Source of the DNA: Platycnemis pennipes
Taxonomy: Eukaryota; Arthropoda; Insecta; Odonata; Platycnemididae
Length of the DNA stretch: 64,000 nt
Assembly: GCA_933228895.1 (NCBI GenBank)
Contig: OW121848.1
Location: 159,108,688 to 159,172,687, forward strand
Reading direction: 5' to 3'
The position numbers were made by a program, and so were the translations under genes. This document shows, one piece after another, positions 33,165-45,860 of this stretch (its first letter is position 1; every line of letters starts with the position of its first letter). The notes beneath the pieces are model-generated. The model made no database searches and was not told the origin of the DNA. It saw only the letters and a program-made list of their open reading frames with translations.

Positions 33165-35120
33165 GTGAAACCGAAATGAACGTCACTTAATCTACACAAT
33201 GGCAGGGAATCTTGTGTAATCTACGCTTAATGTTTTTAGAAATTTTAAATCGCGATTAAATCCGGCGCCGACTAAGTGTCAAATTTGTGCGTACAAAAAC
33301 GATTATTTTTCCAATCGCGTTCACAACATTAGAAAAATCACATTTTATTACCTCAACCATGAGGTTTTCATCTCTCCAACTGAGGTGCCGTTACACACTC
33401 GAGTGATGCGGATAGTTACACTCAATGAGAGGCAATTAGAAAGATTTTTCTTTGAGTAATAACCATTTTTTCTCAGCGCCACCGACCAACAAGCTAAAAC
33501 TCTGAACGTGAACATTTACAAAGAGTGTGGAGTCCAAAGATCTCACTCATGTATCCGGAGGGAAAGAAGGGACCAGAGAAAGTGAGTTTTGCCTCGTGAG
33601 GGTCCTTTGAGAGGGACCCTTAGGGCCATTTGCTGCATTCCCTCGAGAAGAGGGTCTCTCTCTCACTGTCAGGTTGGACGGCCTGCAGCTTGCCCCGATC
33701 GGGAGACATTCCCTTCCTTTCCTCAATCATTTTGTTTTCATCTCTCCAATTGAGGTGAATACTCATCTTGCCATTCGCAGTAATAATATTGTAGTTTTAA
33801 CTCTCACGATTGATATGGTAAGCCGTGAACTAATAGGCACTATCCAGTAGTGTGATGTTCCTTTCGAGATAAAGTTAATTTTTTCCAAGCCAATTCGAGT
33901 GATTTCTCAACCACTTTCTGTTTCCTATCGAAGTGGCTTATGAAATCATTTTTCATATTTCCTCTTTTAACTATGCCGAAGGGGTGGGGACTTTTTTTTA
34001 CAATTAACCACTATTGATAATAGATAAAACCAACCTTAAATATGACCCAAACCATCCATCTTTGATTTTTTCAATTCACTCTTTTATTTATAAGTTTCTC
34101 TCACATCGATACAATTAAGATGAAAAACTTTCAAGTTCCGCGTGAATTAATCATCAATCGCACGATGATTTGATAAGTAATAAGCTCTTTTCTTTATGTA
34201 TTCGTGTTATTTTAGAGGTTTGTTTGACATTTGATGGTTGCAGTGGATTGGAAAGTCTCCGTGCACGGATGGGTTTTCTTATAAGTGGTCAGTGTTTCTT
34301 TGGCATTTATCTTTCTCATACATTCCAAAGTTTTTTTTCATTGGATATAGCATTTTCTGCATTCCAGTTTCAAATAAATTTGTCATTTTAAGTCTTTTCA
34401 CGCAGAATATAAATTCCAAATGCATGTATACAGCTGTAAATATGCAAAAAACGAGGGTAACGTATGTTCGCATGGATATATAGGTATAGGCAAACCAATG
34501 ATAGAAACAGTAGATGCTTTCCGTGGGCGACATACTTTCTAATTTTAAGGTTGTGTGACCGATTCTTCTGTGAGCGATATTTTAAGGATGTTTGTGTGAA
34601 TGTACCGCTGGCGTGACATGATATCTTTTATTTCTGAGTTTGCTGCAGTTGTGATATTTAGGTAATATTTTTATAAAAATATTTCATAAGGTATTGTTGA
34701 TATTTCTCTGTTGAAAATAAATTATAAAAAAATTGAAACGCATTACTTTGGTAACATTTCTACGAATCATTGCGATTTCTAACCCACCTTTTATTTATAA
34801 TGGGAGCTTTGTTTGATTTATTCGTCAATCTATCGGCTGCTTCAACAGAGGGGGTGACTTTTCCACCAATTTAGTCGGCGTTGCCCCTTTGGCGTGTTCG
34901 TGCAGATCAATTATTGTGCATGTCCTACAATATAACCGTGAGAATCACTTTGGAACTGTAACCCGTAGAAAACGAGTTTTCGAGCGTCCAATTGGGAGTG
35001 AACGATAGTTTTCGTAGAGAGAGATGATTAAAGTAAGATTTGGTCCACCTAATGAAATTCCAACTTCATCGATATCGCTGAACGAGAGAAAAGTGTACGT
35101 GCTTCCAGGATTCAATGGGA
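33165..35120. other. No recognised gene
   Basis: AT-rich sequence. Two related 35-base segments, gttttcatctctcca-(a/g)-ctgaggtg near 33363-33395 and 33730-33762, are direct repeats about 370 bp apart. Nothing else is recognised. Confidence 0.5.
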
Positions 35121-35124
35121 TGAT

Positions 35125-35885
35125 TACATCTACATAATTCCCTGCAAGCCACCACAAAGGCGTGTGGCAGGGGTGAATTCACACCACACATGAATTACAT
35201 ATCATGATTAAAAAGAATTAATATTGTAGTCCTCACTTATCAATTTAAAAAATATTAAAATAGCCAAGCACGCATAAACAAGCATGCCAAGTCAGTATAC
35301 CAACGTGCAACTATGTATGCTTATCCATTGATACCCTCGCATTCTTTCCTATTGGATATGATTTCGGCTATTCATATCCCTAATTATTCGAGGAAAGAAG
35401 GGCATTTCGAATCTGTCAGTTCGACTATTAATTTCTCTAATTTTGTGATTATGGTCCAGTGTACTAGAGTAAGTTGGAGTTTGCATAATATTTTTAATGT
35501 CATCACTGAAAATATTATCTTGGAATTTAGTTAAGAGATTAAGTCTAAATTTGAACCTACGATCTGGCAATGATTCCCAATTGATTTCAATTAATAGACT
35601 GGTTACGCTAATATTGTTATCGTACCGTCCCTTTATAAATCTTGTCGATCTTCGCTGCACACTTTCAAATTCATTATTAAGACCGATTTCGTAGGGATCC
35701 CATATACTGGCAGCATATTCCAAATGAGTTCTAATAGGGGAAAAGTAGCTGATATTTCGTACATGATCCATTTATCCATTACTCTTTTCATGAATCCCAG
35801 TTTACGATTAACTTGACTCATTATTTCATGAATGTGTTTAACCCAAGAAAGGTCATGTGTCAGTCTTTATCCAAGATATTTAAAA
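35125..35885 (-). pseudogene. LINE family X ORF2 C-terminal region, copy X6
   Basis: Minus-strand blocks in order: HDLSWVKHI-like (about 35860-35830), VNRKLGFMKRVM (about 35815-35780), then, after a frameshift, SPIRTHLEYAASIWDPYEIG and LNNEFESVQRRSTRFIKGRY followed by SLPDRRFKFRLNLLTKFQ (35349-35740). The 3' hairpin block lies at 35128-35180. This is the longest family X copy in the window. It reaches back to the end of the reverse transcriptase, but the RT core itself is absent. Confidence 0.75.
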
Positions 35886-36124
35886 AAGTTCAGCGTGAAT
35901 CTTTGACGGTTTCGTACAATAATTTAGAACATGTTCTAATTTCTTGTACAATTTGCGTTAAGACCTTGTACACGATACAGCAATTTGCGCATTGAACAAA
36001 TTCTTGTACGAGAAATGTTACTGTGTACAAAGGCCAATAAAGAGGACGATATAAAATAGGAATCACCCGATAATGCGGTAACTGATAACGCGTCTCATAA
36101 GATGTGAACATCTTAGGGTGATTT

Positions 36125-36310
36125 CTTGTCCTGGCGATTGGTCCTGCCTTCCCCCGTAGACCCCTTTCGATGAGATCACGCTCATTCCGATGCCGGGTTT
36201 CCCTCCACCGTTCTTCCCCTTCCTAAATTCTAACCTCCAACCAAATACCGGCCGATCCTTTATGGCGCAGATGACCTCAGCTGTCGGTAACCCACTACCG
36301 AATAAATGCT
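36125..36310 (+). mobile_element. SINE body fragment
   Basis: It shares gatgccgggtttccctc, gcgcagatgacctcagctgt and the terminal cgaataaatg with the SINE at 8294-8746. The tRNA-like head is missing. Confidence 0.65.
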
Positions 36311-36689
36311 GCTATTATATTTCAAGTGGACGTCACTAACCCCAAGGGTAAGTTCTACAGGTTGGAGTAAAGCTCCTCTAATGCTAGCCAGATTAAGTTA
36401 TACGGAGAGAAAGTTCTCTTAATCGGAGTCACCTAGCGTCCCCTGCGGTCTCCGAAAAAAAAAATCATCAAGGTCATACTGCCAGGGATTTCTAGGGATC
36501 ACCCTGGGATGATGTCGGGCCTCCGGGGGCACAGTGTGATCGCCCTCGCCGTAAGTATTCACCCTGGTCCTCAAGGCGTAACTGCACTTATACAATTTGC
36601 CTCCCTCGGTCGACGCTTTGATTTTTAATCGAATTTTCATTGCGGGGCTTTTTGCTCTCTCTCCCTTACGTTTTTCTTATGACTTCCTT

Positions 36690-37830
36690 GTATATAATAA
36701 TAATAATAATAATGTTTATTACTCCATATTACATACAAAACAAAGACACACAAAATATAAGGAGCTTTAGGTAACCTAAAATGCGGACCTGTGTTTAGAT
36801 TACCATCATTAAATAAATATCTTCCATGCATTGGTTTATAAATGGAAAAAGAACATGTACCAACATTAGCAAATAATAATAATATCTTTGACTAAATATA
36901 TTATTACAATTATCAAATTTGATTTAACAAAGTATTTCTTCAATTTTTAGATAAGTAAACAGCCAATGTTTTGCATTTTTTAGAAAAATATGAAGATTTA
37001 CCGCCCTTTTGTACTCAGATGGTAATAAGTTGTAGACTTTTGGCCCAATGTATATGAAACTTTTCCTGAGCAGTGACAATTTGGGCCTCGGTAAGGGTGT
37101 CAACACCCACTTTCCTGGCCTATTTGACGCCGGTACTCTTGTCCCACTCCTCACATAAAAGAGTCTAAATACTTTATACACATGCAAGTGTCTGAGAGGG
37201 AGCAATTTTAAGTTTTTGAAGAGTGGAAAGGACGACTCATAGTAATTCTGTTTTAGCATCACCCGAATAAGTCTCTTTTGTAGGGTTATAGCTGGTTTAA
37301 TAGAGATCAGGTGAGCTCCACCCCATGCAATTATACCATATGCCAATTTAGAGTTTACTAATGCATTTTAATATAACCTCCGATTATCTAATGAACATCT
37401 GTTACGAAGCAGATAAAATTTAGCTGGGGCATACCGCAATACTTTAGTTACAGAGTCTATGTGCTGTGTCCACTTCAAACATTGATCTAGGGTTATTCCT
37501 AGATAGGTTATACTATTTACACGTTCAATTACCATGGGATCACAGCATGTATCAGAATTACAGTTTATGTCGTGATATTTCAAGTCTCAGTTAAATGTAA
37601 AACGATTACAAACATTAAAACATATATATTTCGTTTTGTGAACACTCATATTAAGCTTGTTTGAATTAAACCATTTCCTAAATAGTTTAAGTCTAACTGC
37701 ATACTATTTCTAACTTCTTTCCATTTTGACTAATCATAACATAAGGCATCATCAGCAAATGCTGTCACATGGCCTTTAAATTTAAAGTTACAGAGGTCAT
37801 TAACATATATCAGAAATAAAAAATCTTGTA
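36690..37830 (-). pseudogene. Jockey-group LINE reverse transcriptase C-terminal half with (TTA)n tail
   Basis: On the minus strand the catalytic block reads AFADDALCYD (about 37775-37745). The thumb and C-terminal domain follow: ERVNSITYLGITLDQCLKWT (near 37530-37470), LRNRCSLDNRRLY, one in-frame stop, then NALVNSKLAYGIIAWGGAHL…LQKRLIRVM (37360-37250), ending at 36924. The 3' end carries a trinucleotide tail, seen on the plus strand as (ATA)n at 36691-36714, which is typical of 3' tails of several LINE clades. Apart from the stop, the frame is well kept over about 210 codons, so this is a fairly young 5'-truncated copy. Confidence 0.75.
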
Positions 37831-39180
37831 TCTTTAGTCTTAAATGATTTTTGTTGTTTTGAAAGATCCTGAATTTATAATCTCTATCTTATCTATAGTA
37901 TTCCATTTTTTATTACATTCTTTGTTTTTAACGTTTACGTTACTTTGTTTTTTGATCTGATCAGAAGGAACACTTATTTTGACATATCAATCCGTCTAAT
38001 GATTTAATTCTCCTCAAACTTCTGGTCATATTTGTCATTAACGATGTTAATGAAGTTTTAATTGAAGAAATTTTAGTTGAGCTATAGTTTCTTAATTAAA
38101 GAAACTATAGCTCAACAAAAATAATATAGTTTTATCGTCCACTATAGGAAATGTATTAAATGTGTTCATTTTTCTTTAAAACATCAATTCAAGAATAAAA
38201 ATATCTCAAAATTCTAGGAATAACCTGGTCACTTCCAAAAAAGTTTGCAAACCTACAATTAATGAGACGTAGAGTATCCTTTACCCCGGTGATGGTAAAG
38301 ATAATAGTCACCATCCATTTCCTAGCGATGTCAGTAAATCTGCTCGCATAGTCAACGTCACTAATTTATTGGAGATGAATACATTTTGATAATTGAGAGA
38401 CCATTTTGATCCTTTATGATTCACAACCAAAAGATGACAGAATGTGGCACCATTCTCAATTATCTAGCTGTTTTCCGTGCCCATGGTCTTCCGATTCAGT
38501 CACGTCTAAAATCAGCCCGCTCATAGTCTTAAAACACAAATCATTTCAAAGATCCTGACCCTCTAGCAGTTAGAAGTACCTATTTGCAATGAACTTACGC
38601 TAGTGATTCGATAGCAGAAAACAGAGTAAAGTGCGTTGATAAAGAGCTGTTTTAGCTCTTTGATTCTTGCATTTTACATAAGTTTTTCAACCAAAACATG
38701 GTATTATAACTACAAGAAAAGATTTGTGCAACACGGAAGTCGGTGTACTTGATGAGGTTGGATCTGAAGCAGGATAAAGCCAATTTTCTGCACAATACCT
38801 AGTCTGTTTAAAAGTCTCTTAATCGGACTTATTAGTACCTACTTATAAACTAATACTTATCAAGAATGTCTCATACTCAATTGCTTATTTTTTTTAAGTT
38901 TACACAGTCAATACGACAGTATTCTTACATTTATTTTCACCATCATCTGTAGAATGTTTCATTTACAAAAATATTTCACTTACTTCAGATCTGAGCAACG
39001 CCATTGCAACAATTGCACACTAGCCTGCGTTCTTTTGACACATATTTTGTTTTCTTGACTATGAATATTTTACATACTCCCCGCAGATGATTTTTGCCGT
39101 TCAACTGCACTTCCGGTTAGTACCTGACTCTATGCGTTCTGTCACATTAAATAAATATAAAATCACGAATTGTCTGGTGG
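37831..39180. other. No recognised gene
   Basis: AT-rich sequence with the perfect hairpin at 38076-38116; otherwise nothing recognisable. Confidence 0.5.
38076..38116. repeat. Perfect hairpin, 18-bp arms, 5-nt loop
   Basis: gttgagctatagtttctt (38076-38093) is exactly complementary to 38099-38116 with loop aatta. Confidence 0.93.
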
Positions 39181-39289
39181 TTAAGAGATTTTACGGAACG
39201 AACAGTCCGTTTACGAAAGGTTGGTTACGAGATGTCAGCTGCTACCTGTCAGTCCGCATCACATCAGAAAACGTTTTATCGTAATTCCG

Positions 39290-39420
39290 GATTTAAGAAA
39301 GGTGAAGAAAGGTTCAGCTGGGTCCACTGTCAAGATTTGAACCCTGGCCCACAGGCTGAAAGACCAGTACCTTGCCCCCAAAAGATACCCGATTTCTTCC
39401 GTATTCCTCAAATATGACGC
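39290..39420 (-). mobile_element. tRNA-derived SINE head
   Basis: On the minus strand, ggtactggtctttcagcctg lies before the B box ccagggttcaaatcttgaca, with tRNA-like spacing. The body after it resembles neither of the other SINEs closely. Confidence 0.5.
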
Positions 39421-39508
39421 ATCATACTCCTTTGTAACGCGTGGGAAAGGAGGATCTGGTGCTGGGGTAGAATTCACACAGTGTGCATTAAACATTATTG
39501 CACTGCGA

Positions 39509-40048
39509 AATGGGGGCGTTTACTCGGAACCGAAATCGCAATTTTTTGCACGAAATTGTTAGATGGAAACAAAAAAGAATTTTAGTGAAAAAATTAATCT
39601 TCTAAACACAACCATTCACACATAAATAAAAAATTAAAATAAGCAAAAGGTGACGCCAACCGAAAAAGCTGCTGTGATAACATTGACGTCATTTTCCCTC
39701 GGTCCTTGACTGCTTTTCGAGAAAGGGAAGGGAGTGGAGGGGGGATCCCGGAAGGTCTGCTCGCACAGATCCTGTCGCAATCGCTCCCATTGGGAGAGCC
39801 AGCTGTGTCCCCCCCCCCCCTTTGCTATAAGGCGAAGTAGCTTCGCGGGCTCAGTTATGATTGGAAGAAGTCGATATACGTCAGAGATTGCACCACGCCC
39901 ACTTTTCCGAAAGGGTTAAAAACATCGGTTTTTCGTCACTTATAACTCGAGAAATAATTGACGGATCAAAAAACTGAAAAATACGGATGTTTTTATTTTA
40001 CAAACTCTATCATATTAGACAATAAAACATATGGTAAACGATCCCATT
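39509..40048 (-). mobile_element. MITE family 1, copy D (540 bp)
   Basis: It begins aatgggggcgtttactcgg and ends atggtaaacgatcccatt. It is very similar to copy B and in the same orientation, with an extended C run at 39809-39820. Confidence 0.85.
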
Positions 40049-40229
40049 GCAGTCCAGTCCTTAATTGTCTTCCCACCGTTTGCTGGGATCGTAAGGAATG
40101 CCAAATTCCACTGCAGAACTGCAGTCTCTAGGCATGCACCGAAAAAGAAACGTTTGAACACCACCTAGAAACATGTGATGTTGGCACTACGTATCAATGG
40201 GAGTAGTCCGTTGGGAAAGGATCAGTTCA

Positions 40230-40910
40230 GACGAAAGTACTCAAACCGGACAGTGGCATGCGGTCTTTACGAAATTCCGGTTTCAGGCGCGGAGAGGCTA
40301 AAAGAGGGTTACCAACCCCTCTTTTCCGGGTGGCTGGCACGGGAAGGAACGTGCGACTTTATCCTGGGAAGTCGAATGATAAGTGCGGTCGCACAACTCC
40401 TTGTGCCGACGGACGTGATGTCCTCGAATCAATCGTCGGCCGGGAATGAAAAATACGTCCAGGCGTGGGCGGTGCGTGTGTGACCAGGGAGAGAATCGAT
40501 TGATAAATAATGCCCTTGTTCCGGGCGAGCGGATGTGGAATGGGTTCAGGGGGCACCTTCGGAAAAGGCCCCGGGCCGTCTAGGTGTGCGGCGGTCAGGT
40601 GGGGGCTTAAAAGGCTTTGCAGCTTACCGGGCAGGGCGGGGGGGAGGGGCATTAGACGCGACGCAGCTGGATTGATGACAGGGGGAGGAGTGCGGAGAAA
40701 AGGATTGGAGGCGGCGATGGGGAGGGGGAAAGGGGTTGAAGGCCAGGAATCGATCCCGGGGGAGAAATCGCCCGATGGAGAGAGGTTCCGAATTCCGTCT
40801 TTGCGTCGAGTGCGCTTCCACTGCCCGCCGGCTAATCGCTCGGGACGTTCGCGGGCATTCCCCTCCTTCTGATTGGCTGCAAAGACTGCGCCTGAAAGCA
40901 CTCCCTCAGC
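40230..40910. other. GC- and CpG-rich island with overlapping long frames
   Basis: Composition rises sharply against AT-rich flanks. A 180-codon minus frame (40359-40901) and a 120-codon plus frame (40510-40872) overlap; neither resembles a known family, and high GC alone lengthens frames. It could be a CpG-type promoter or first exon of a neighbouring gene, or a GC-rich repeat. Confidence 0.35.
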
Positions 40911-41000
40911 GTGTCAATAATACAATATTCCCGAATTTATCTTTGATCCAGGTGCTTCAATGTGCTTGAAATCGTTGGGATCATCTAGAATAGGTAACCA

Positions 41001-41225
41001 AGGAGTCACGTGGTACAAACACGAATGGTTTGCGAATTTGGCGTGTCTCAATCGCTCGTTACAATAAAATTAATTGTTTTATCTTTAGTTTTTCTTTTCT
41101 TACTTGATTATAGAGCCCCTAGGTGAGATAATACACGAGTGCACGCAATGAATGTGATTGTAATCAGCGTTTTCAACGCACCAAATTTGCGAACCATTTG
41201 TGTTTACATCACGTGACTCCTCCCT
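41001..41225. repeat. Foldback element with about 50-bp imperfect inverted repeats
   Basis: The left arm aggagtcacgtggtacaaac…atggtttgcgaatttggcg (41001-41050) is complementary, with a few mismatches, to 41178-41225 (caccaaatttgcgaaccatt…catcacgtgactcctccc). About 125 bp lie between. It resembles a short foldback MITE; no coding capacity. Confidence 0.7.
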
Positions 41226-41399
41226 TCGAGATAACCCGATGGTTTCAAACAAATCATTCCGAACTGCTCGGACTTCAACGGCTTTTTGCGAGACCGGTGG
41301 CCCGAGTCTTGAACCTTTCGTTACTCACCGAATAAATATTGTCGTTTCCGTCGCCAACGAAAATGTCATATTTTGTTATCAACGTGGATAAACGAATAA

Positions 41400-42845
41400 C
41401 TAGAAATGAATGACGTTATCATAACAACGAATTTCATTCGTTATAGCGTAACGAAAGATTCAAGACTTGGGCCCCGGGGCCCTCTCAGGAGGTTGCTAAG
41501 GAGGAGAACAAACGCACTGGTAATTAAGGGGGGCAACTTATAGCATCTTGAGTCGCAAATTTACAAGTCTTACTTTTTGAAAAAGATTTAATTGGATCAG
41601 ATTACTTGAGCGATTTCCGAACCATTTCACCCCAATCAGCAAGGAAAGGTAGAGAAATGGGCATAGCGGAAATACTTCCATGCTCTTGTTCAGCGGCAGT
41701 TCAACGAAAGACTATCACCATAACAAATGCTTTGCTCTGGTCTGGTACTGCTGTAATGGACATAAAGTCACCAATTCCATACCGTGATCCTACAATGTGC
41801 ATCTTCTGGGCGAGATTCTATCCTACCTCCTTTGTATCGCGCGTAACTTATATGTCTACCCTGGCCGACCCCGACTTCAAACGGTAGTTAATAGTTGAGG
41901 ATCCCATAACATAATAAATGAAAAGTTCTTCCCAATTAAACGTGACCATTATATTTCTCCTTAACTAGAGGTAGAGTATTATGTCCTAAATAAATGCTTG
42001 GATGTGTTGAAAATACGTAAATAAAGTCTTCTTAATCCTCATTACGATGTTGCAAAATTCATACCTTTAATAGCATTGAATACCCGTGATTGAATTCGAA
42101 GACCGTCGAGGAGTTTGTTTTAAAAATACGTTGCCATAAGTATTAGACTTCCAACCTTGAATTTTTTCGTTGCTAGGAGAAAAAAATTACCCCTTGAGTG
42201 AATATGAAATCGAGCAGAGAAAGGGGGAATGTAAGTGACGTCATTGCAGTATTGAGAACGTTAAAAGATGCGAACCGAAGGTGTAAACAGGATTTGATTG
42301 AACCATAACAGAAAATAGAAATCGTCGGTGGAAATTCGAAATGTATCGGAGGACATTCTTGAAGGCCACGAGAAGTTGCAAATCGTGAAATGTAAAGAGT
42401 ACTGTTAGGTAAGCGAGAAAATTGGAGAGGAGCAGTATTTTCGGAAATCTATGGCCACTAAAAGCTCCGGCATCAATCGATGAATTTATTCATGAGCTCG
42501 AAAGAACAGTAATTCGAAGTGCCATTCAACAGTCTCAAATATCCCCGGTATATTAAACCGATCTAGACTGTGTACTGTAAATCAAGATTCAATTCGAGAC
42601 TGCTATCCAGTTTCACGGTAAACTCCTGAGATTAGAAACACTAGGTAAAGTAATGGTAAAGAAGCATTTTCTCCCCGAATGACCTGGGTCGATTCAGTTT
42701 CATCACCACACTGGATGTAATTGTGCGAATACGAGTTTGGCGTACCTCGTCAGCAAGTCTCCAAAGAGGGATTGGTTGAAATAGTGGCCACCGCCGATCG
42801 TACACCCTCTAGCAATCTTTATCTTCCGATAACATTTATTGTATC
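41400..42845. other. No recognised gene
   Basis: Mixed-composition DNA with only short open frames. No transposon block, RNA gene or repeat is recognised. Confidence 0.45.
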
Positions 42846-42849
42846 CATT

Positions 42850-43785
42850 TGAGGAGGTTCCACCGTGACTTCGCGATTCAATATCCCGTAAAAAAGCTAT
42901 GTTATTTAATGAATAAATACCGATCCAGAAAACACCTATTTGAAAAATCATCTATAGGGTGATTACGCATACACAATAATTGTATGAGTATGCTATTATA
43001 TAGCGCGTTGTAGTAACATTCTATTTTTTACAAGATCTTTTAACTCATTTTTAGTTCGGAAAATGACTGACGTGCTGTTGCCACGTTTAATTTACAAAGT
43101 GAGAATACACGCTCAATCCCGCTAATACGTATTCTTAAATAGGTTAAATATTTTCTTGCTTAGTTTTAAACTATTCCCTTGCAAATACAGCTCTTTGCAT
43201 TGGATTTTATTAATATTCGTATTTTTGAAAATTGTTTGGGAACAATGACGCTGCTACCATTTGGATACATTCGTATTAATTACACCATATCAATAACCAA
43301 TGAAATATTTACATTACATAAAATATATAAGAAGTACCTTGGTAAGGTATATTCCTAAATTAAGTGAGTAAATAAGGTTGTTAGCACGTTCCGTCACATG
43401 TACCGTTGCCAATGATAACAACATACTGTAGCGCCACTGTCATGTAACTAAGGCTTTTCTGCTTTTTTCGAGCAAACATTTATTAATATCAATTAAACAA
43501 GTGTGGTCAGGTGAATACTTTTTTACAATGCTAATTCTACATAAAATTGCGTATCTTATATAAGTTTTTTGTCAAAACGACATTTCTCTTTACATCATCA
43601 GTCTGCAAATTTTACTGCAAGAGCCATGCTCTACCGTATATCCACGTATAGGTAAAATATCTGGTTTCCAACGTCTTAGTTCTTCAAATATATGATGGAA
43701 AGGCCAAATTATTTTATTGCCAATCGATAGAAGGGCCAAAAAATGATGAGTCCTGAAATTTTAACAAAAATTACATCTACTTTTG
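42850..43785 (+). mobile_element. TTAA-type DNA element, copy G (about 935 bp)
   Basis: It matches the reverse complement of 30852-31804 over nearly its whole length, starting gaggaggttccaccgtgact. The far end (about 43770-43790) is decayed to ttttggtggtaattc, and the outer TTAA is lost, so this is an older copy than F. Confidence 0.75.
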
Positions 43786-44485
43786 GTGGTAATTCATCCC
43801 CTGCCGACCGTAGTGGCCGGATCGGTTTAAGGCTGGGACTCAATCAACGCGAACGGGTGACGTGAGTCGTTCACTGAACACGTGAGACGGGATCTTTTTC
43901 TCTAGCGGACACAATCGACGCAACGCGACCCTCAGGAAAAAATTGACTGACGAAGGCGCAAATGGGAATCCTTAGCGAAGCTAAAAATTTTCAAGTCTGT
44001 AGAAGCACTTACGTATTCCATGCTGTTCGCTCTAAGAGATCGCTTAAGTTTATTACTAGCACACCTGCTTTGCAGGCACTTTTCATAAACAATTCGTATG
44101 CAGAGAGAAGTAAATGTTTGTTTAACAAATAGGGAAATGTGTCCCATTCTAATTATTCTGTTTTTGTACATTTTTCTACACCATATTTTCAATATATATT
44201 GTCTCCAACTCTCAAAAACCACGTTTTTTATAATTTTCCCTCCACCACAAACTGCTAAAAATCCAAAATTACTACCAAATCATACAGACAGAGAATCCAC
44301 ACTCAACGCACCAAACTTCACTCTTTTAGCTCACAACTTGGAAGAGAGCAAAACAAAACGGATACAGAATGACTGACTGACACGCTACAAAATTAATATA
44401 TATTCTAATTAACCTGCTGATTTTGCAACCAACACTAAATAAATAATTAACGTTTTATAACCTTCTTTCAACTATTAGAAAAGTA

Positions 44486-44702
44486 CTTCAAAACGCCTGG
44501 CTTTGAAATTCACAACTCATGCACAAGATCGGGGCCGGTAGGCAAAAATTGATTTATTTCACTCTCTGCACATCGAAAACGTCAATTAATATTTTCATAC
44601 TTACAAAATTGATGGATGAAACTAATTCCACTTTCTTCAACTTCTTAAATCCAATTTTTGCCACCTTACCGAAAGCGTAAAAACATTTACCTAGCAACGT
44701 CC
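44486..44702 (+). repeat. Direct repeat J, copy 1 (about 215 bp)
   Basis: It matches 48698-48914 in the same orientation, including aacgcctggctttgaaattc, gtcaattaatattttcatac and aactaattccactttcttca. Class unknown. Confidence 0.75.
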
Positions 44703-44705
44703 TTG

Positions 44706-45860
44706 GACGCATTTTTGGTTTCAATGGTCTTCAAGATCATCACGGGTACTTGTACAAGTCTTTTCGAGCTTTTCAAAGTGTTGTGTGCGCATTAGAAATG
44801 AAAAAAAATTACATGTGAGAACATTAAATACATGTGAGAACTTTGAATAACCCGAAAAATTTCTGAATTTTTTAGTTAAGGATGGCCATTTTGGGCTGCG
44901 CGGGTGGGAAACGGCAATTTCCCGCCCCTCATTGACCAGAAATGGACACGCGCGTCATTCATTTTCGGCCTCGATTCTAGTGAAGATCATCTACGGAAAT
45001 CGTATGATTGTTTGCTGAATTCCTTCAAGTCCTCTCGTTTTCATAAAAATGTCCTTTTCTGTACTCCTTGGTGACCAAAAATGGACATACTGATCGAGAA
45101 CTTTTGGTCTAGATCCTATAGGGGACCAGCCCAGGAACTGGCACAATTTTTTCCGAATTTTTCTCGCGATCCCCTTTGTGGGTTGAAAATGGCCATTTTT
45201 GACCACTCCAGACCAAATTGGGCCCCCTACGGACATGTTTTTGGTTTGAATCCTCTTCAAGATCATCACGCGCACTTGTACAAGTCTTTTCGAGCTTTCC
45301 GAAGTGTTGTGTGCTAATTGAAAAAAAATGGCCAATTTCAAAATGACCAAAATATGACCAAAATTTCTGGAACAAATCTGGCGTCCTCTTTGAAGAATTT
45401 TGAACACTCTTTGTTCCTTGAATTTTTCGTCTAGATCCCGTACAACTCGAGTAAAAAAATCATGAAGACTTTGCCTGGTCCCATCCTGTTTCGGTATCCA
45501 ACTTGGTTATCTAACCACTGAATTGATTTTTTCAAAGTGCAGAACTTTTAATTACAACTATTTAATGCACTTTTCTTGTACTTTTTAGTTTGTAGAAAAA
45601 TTTGTTCTCAATCAACAATCAGGTTCCAAAAAAATTGAACTAAAAAATAGTGCATTTTGCAAGTTGAATGGTCAAAATAAAGGTCAAGGGTCGTTTTTTT
45701 GGACAAAAAAGGCTGAAAAAACTATTCTAACAGTGCGTTTTTCTTGGTTCATTGGCTTGAGGTGTTTCCTAAGGGTCCAAACTAAAGGAAGAATCAACTT
45801 GGGAGGGTGTGCTGCTTAATTTTTTTAAATCAAAATCCGGTCGCTGTATCGGTGCATAAT
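44706..45860. repeat. Internally repetitive block K
   Basis: Two related units of about 105 bp (44706-44815 and 45229-45330) share tttttggttt-aat, cttcaagatcatcacg and cttgtacaagtcttttcgag. Weaker echoes (gaccaaaaatggac, ggccattttt) lie between. Minus-strand frames of up to 138 codons cross it but reflect the repeat, not a protein. Confidence 0.55.

Noticed and set aside
44991..45407. Minus-strand 138-codon frame
   Set aside because: It lies in internally repetitive DNA, and the same sequence stays open in other frames; no domain is recognised.
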